In this document: in pieces, positions 58,786 through 60,552 of the stretch
Layout of the letters: every line of letters begins with the position of its first letter
How positions within the stretch are numbered: position 1 is the stretch's first letter
Source of the DNA: Welwitschia mirabilis
Lineage: Eukaryota > Gnetophyta > Gnetopsida > Welwitschiales
Length of the DNA: 60,552 nucleotides
Assembly (NCBI GenBank): GCA_051453625.1
Contig: JBOZIK010000001.1
Location: forward strand, 127,416,650-127,477,201
Reading direction: 5' to 3'
Notes under the pieces: model-generated
Database searches by the model: none
Told to the model about the DNA's origin: nothing
Seen by the model: only the letters and a program-made list of their open reading frames with translations
Program-made: the position numbers and the translations under genes

Positions 58786-59829
58786 TGTTGCAGTACCAAT
58801 TTACAGTTATTTGATGGGTTTTATGAGTTTTTTATAGGACTTTTATATAGGTTTAAGTGCAATTCTGAGGATTTTGGAGATACAAAGGGAAATCTTAAAA
58901 AAATGCAGTTATCACCCAAATTTGATGCATTAAAGGCACTTTTTAATGAACAGAGATTTTTATGATAAAATTGCTAAGTTTCTCCTCAAAAAAATCACAG
59001 TCGTCAACATGATAAGTAGGATGAAAACTATTTATGTGAACTACTGAGTCATCACTTTCAAGATATTTTATAATATTCTATCATCCCTCAGGTTGTCTAG
59101 ATGATAGCCTAGATGACACTGACGTGTAACTATCACTGATAGATTCTCTTAGCCATTTCATCCATTTCTGAATTGTTAATGAGTGCATGTAACTAAACCT
59201 TCTGTTTGTTCTTTTCTATTGTATTATTCTATAAATAATACCCTCCCTTGACTCTCCTTTCCATCTTTAATGAATCAGAGATTCTTGTGATAGGAGAGTG
59301 AAGGATGGGAGATCATCTTTGTGAGTTACAGAAAGATGTGCACTTGGTGGAGGGCTCAGTATCTTCTATTAAGACCCAACTATTTTGTAACTAGATGAAT
59401 GTTACACTTTTTAATATAAATTTTGGATTTTATTTTATGTTTGCATTATAGATCTTCTTGTAACCCTTATATTCTAATGTTATTCTTAATGTGATGATAA
59501 TTTTTTGTGTGATATAGATTATCAAGGGCAACCTTTGTTAAGGCTAAAAAGTAAGTAGGGTTAGAATTCATTTGCATTTCGTGTTAGTTTTCATTGCGTA
59601 TTGCACTTTGCATGGTAGTTTATTTTCTTGCATTACTATTCATCATTTCCGATTCCTAGTTAAATTGCAAAAGCAACCTAAGTCTTATACTCATAAAATT
59701 CAATAAGATACGACATTTTAGGTTACTCCCATTATATTAGTATGATGTATTATGTAAATTATCTATCTTAATTATTAATGACAATATCTCTTTAAATATA
59801 AAGCTTTCATAAATACACACCTCAATAAA
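58786..59829 (+). repeat. 5' LTR of element G (E family)
   Basis: Starts TGTTGCAGTACCAATTT, like the E-family LTR start. It contains the R/U5-like block at 59220-59420 shared with E, and a perfect hairpin module at 59078-59107. It ends just before a PBS. About 1.04 kb, shorter than that of E. Confidence 0.7.
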
Positions 59830-59830
59830 T

Positions 59831-59848
59831 TGACGTCATTACTAAGGA
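59831..59848 (+). other. Primer-binding site of element G (tRNA-Asp)
   Basis: Eleven of 18 bases equal TGGCGCCGTTGCCGGGGA, and the other seven are all G-to-A or C-to-T. This shows that G is plus-strand and runs out of the window to the right. Confidence 0.8.
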
Positions 59849-60552
59849 ATGCTATTAAGAAGTAAAAGGGTGATTGTTGTTTAGATAAGTATACTAGTTA
59901 CTTGTCTGTACAGCATTGTATTTTATTAGGAGATCTAGGTTTTTTGTGTGCTATTTTTTTTAGTTTTGTTTTTCAGTTTTAGTTTTCTGTTAAAAAGTAT
60001 GATCATCCCCTCTATCATTCCCATCATAGTCAGGATAATAGTATGCTATGTTTTTATTTGGATTATGATTTTCTACAATAAATAAGTTTCTGTCATCTCT
60101 TATAACATTCAGATAACTAAGTGGATGAATAGACTGATTCTATGTTTTCTGTTTATATTTTAGTTTCTGTTTTGCTTTTTGTTTTTTTGTTTCTGTGTTT
60201 ATCGTCCACTCTCATCCTCACAATAGATAGGATGATGGTCTATTATTTTTAATTTTGTTTTATGTTATTTTTGTTTATAAGAATTATGATGTGATTACTC
60301 CAGAAAAAGGCTTATTAGAGAAAAAAGGGGTTGCTGATAGAAAAAAGCTATCTAAGAAGGATAGGAATACAAACCATAGATGCATGCATTATTTTTCAAA
60401 CTTATTTTTTATCATCTTTAAACACCTATTTTCATCATAAACTAAAGATTGTCTTCCTTCCATTCTTTTCAAAAATGAATAGTGATAGATGTAAAAACTA
60501 CCTTAAAGATGATAGTAAGAAAATCATTGGGGAACTTGTTGCTAAATTAAGA
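59849..60552 (+). mobile_element. Leader of element G, continuing off the window
   Basis: Collinear with the leader of E (TTTAGATAAGTATACTAG against CTCAGATAAGTAGTTTAG, then a TTGTCTGTA block). T-rich, with decayed hairpin modules near 60002-60031, 60086-60115 and 60200-60230. The 61-codon frame 60255-60440 may be pre-Gag sequence, but nothing in it is diagnostic. Confidence 0.6.

Overview
The window reads as intergenic heterochromatin of a large, repeat-rich land-plant (probably seed-plant) nuclear genome. It is very AT-rich. I find no intact host gene, rRNA or functional tRNA. Almost everything is LTR retrotransposon sequence, mostly plant Ty3/gypsy, with primer-binding sites for tRNA-Asp or initiator tRNA-Met. 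I cannot name the species. The base loss resembles the methylation-driven cytosine decay described for GC-poor gymnosperms, but that is only an analogy. Nine N-runs interrupt the sequence, and some are flanked by duplicated contig ends.

The main result is a reconstructed nest spanning about 4.8-56.4 kb. Element B (+ strand, Tat/Athila-like) is the oldest host: 5' LTR 4788-5755, gag and pol 6.6-10.9 kb, integrase 20.2-21.2 kb, 3' LTR 25013-25844 continuing at 56246-56380. Element C (10924-20230, minus strand, chromovirus) inserted between the RNase H and integrase parts of B, with a perfect 5-bp target duplication ATTAT. A second insertion, D, interrupts the 3' LTR of B at 25845-56240, with target duplication GAAAA. 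D is a tandem array LTR-internal-LTR-internal-LTR of a large non-coding element (LTR about 3.7 kb, internal about 3.73 kb, LARD-like) carrying a leucine-rich-repeat gene fragment. Element E (34273-45582, + strand, tRNA-Asp type) in turn inserted into the middle LTR of D.

The edges hold more copies of the E family. At the left, A lies on the minus strand (gag 1-1438, PBS 1709-1726, LTR from 1730), next to a + oriented LTR end near 3228. At the right, F lies on the minus strand (LTR 56650-58569) and G on the + strand (LTR from 58786, PBS 59831-59848, leaving the window).

All polyproteins are dead. In-frame stops fall mainly where relatives have Gln (CAA/CAG to TAA/TAG) or Trp, and PBS differences from the tRNA are nearly all G-to-A or C-to-T, so cytosine deamination explains most of the decay. 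The most unusual signals are: a recurring 8-14-8 nt hairpin module in E-family LTRs and leaders; a chromovirus carrying a minisatellite plus an antisense coding-like block between PBS and gag; and tRNA-like Pol III boxes preserved in the D LTRs.
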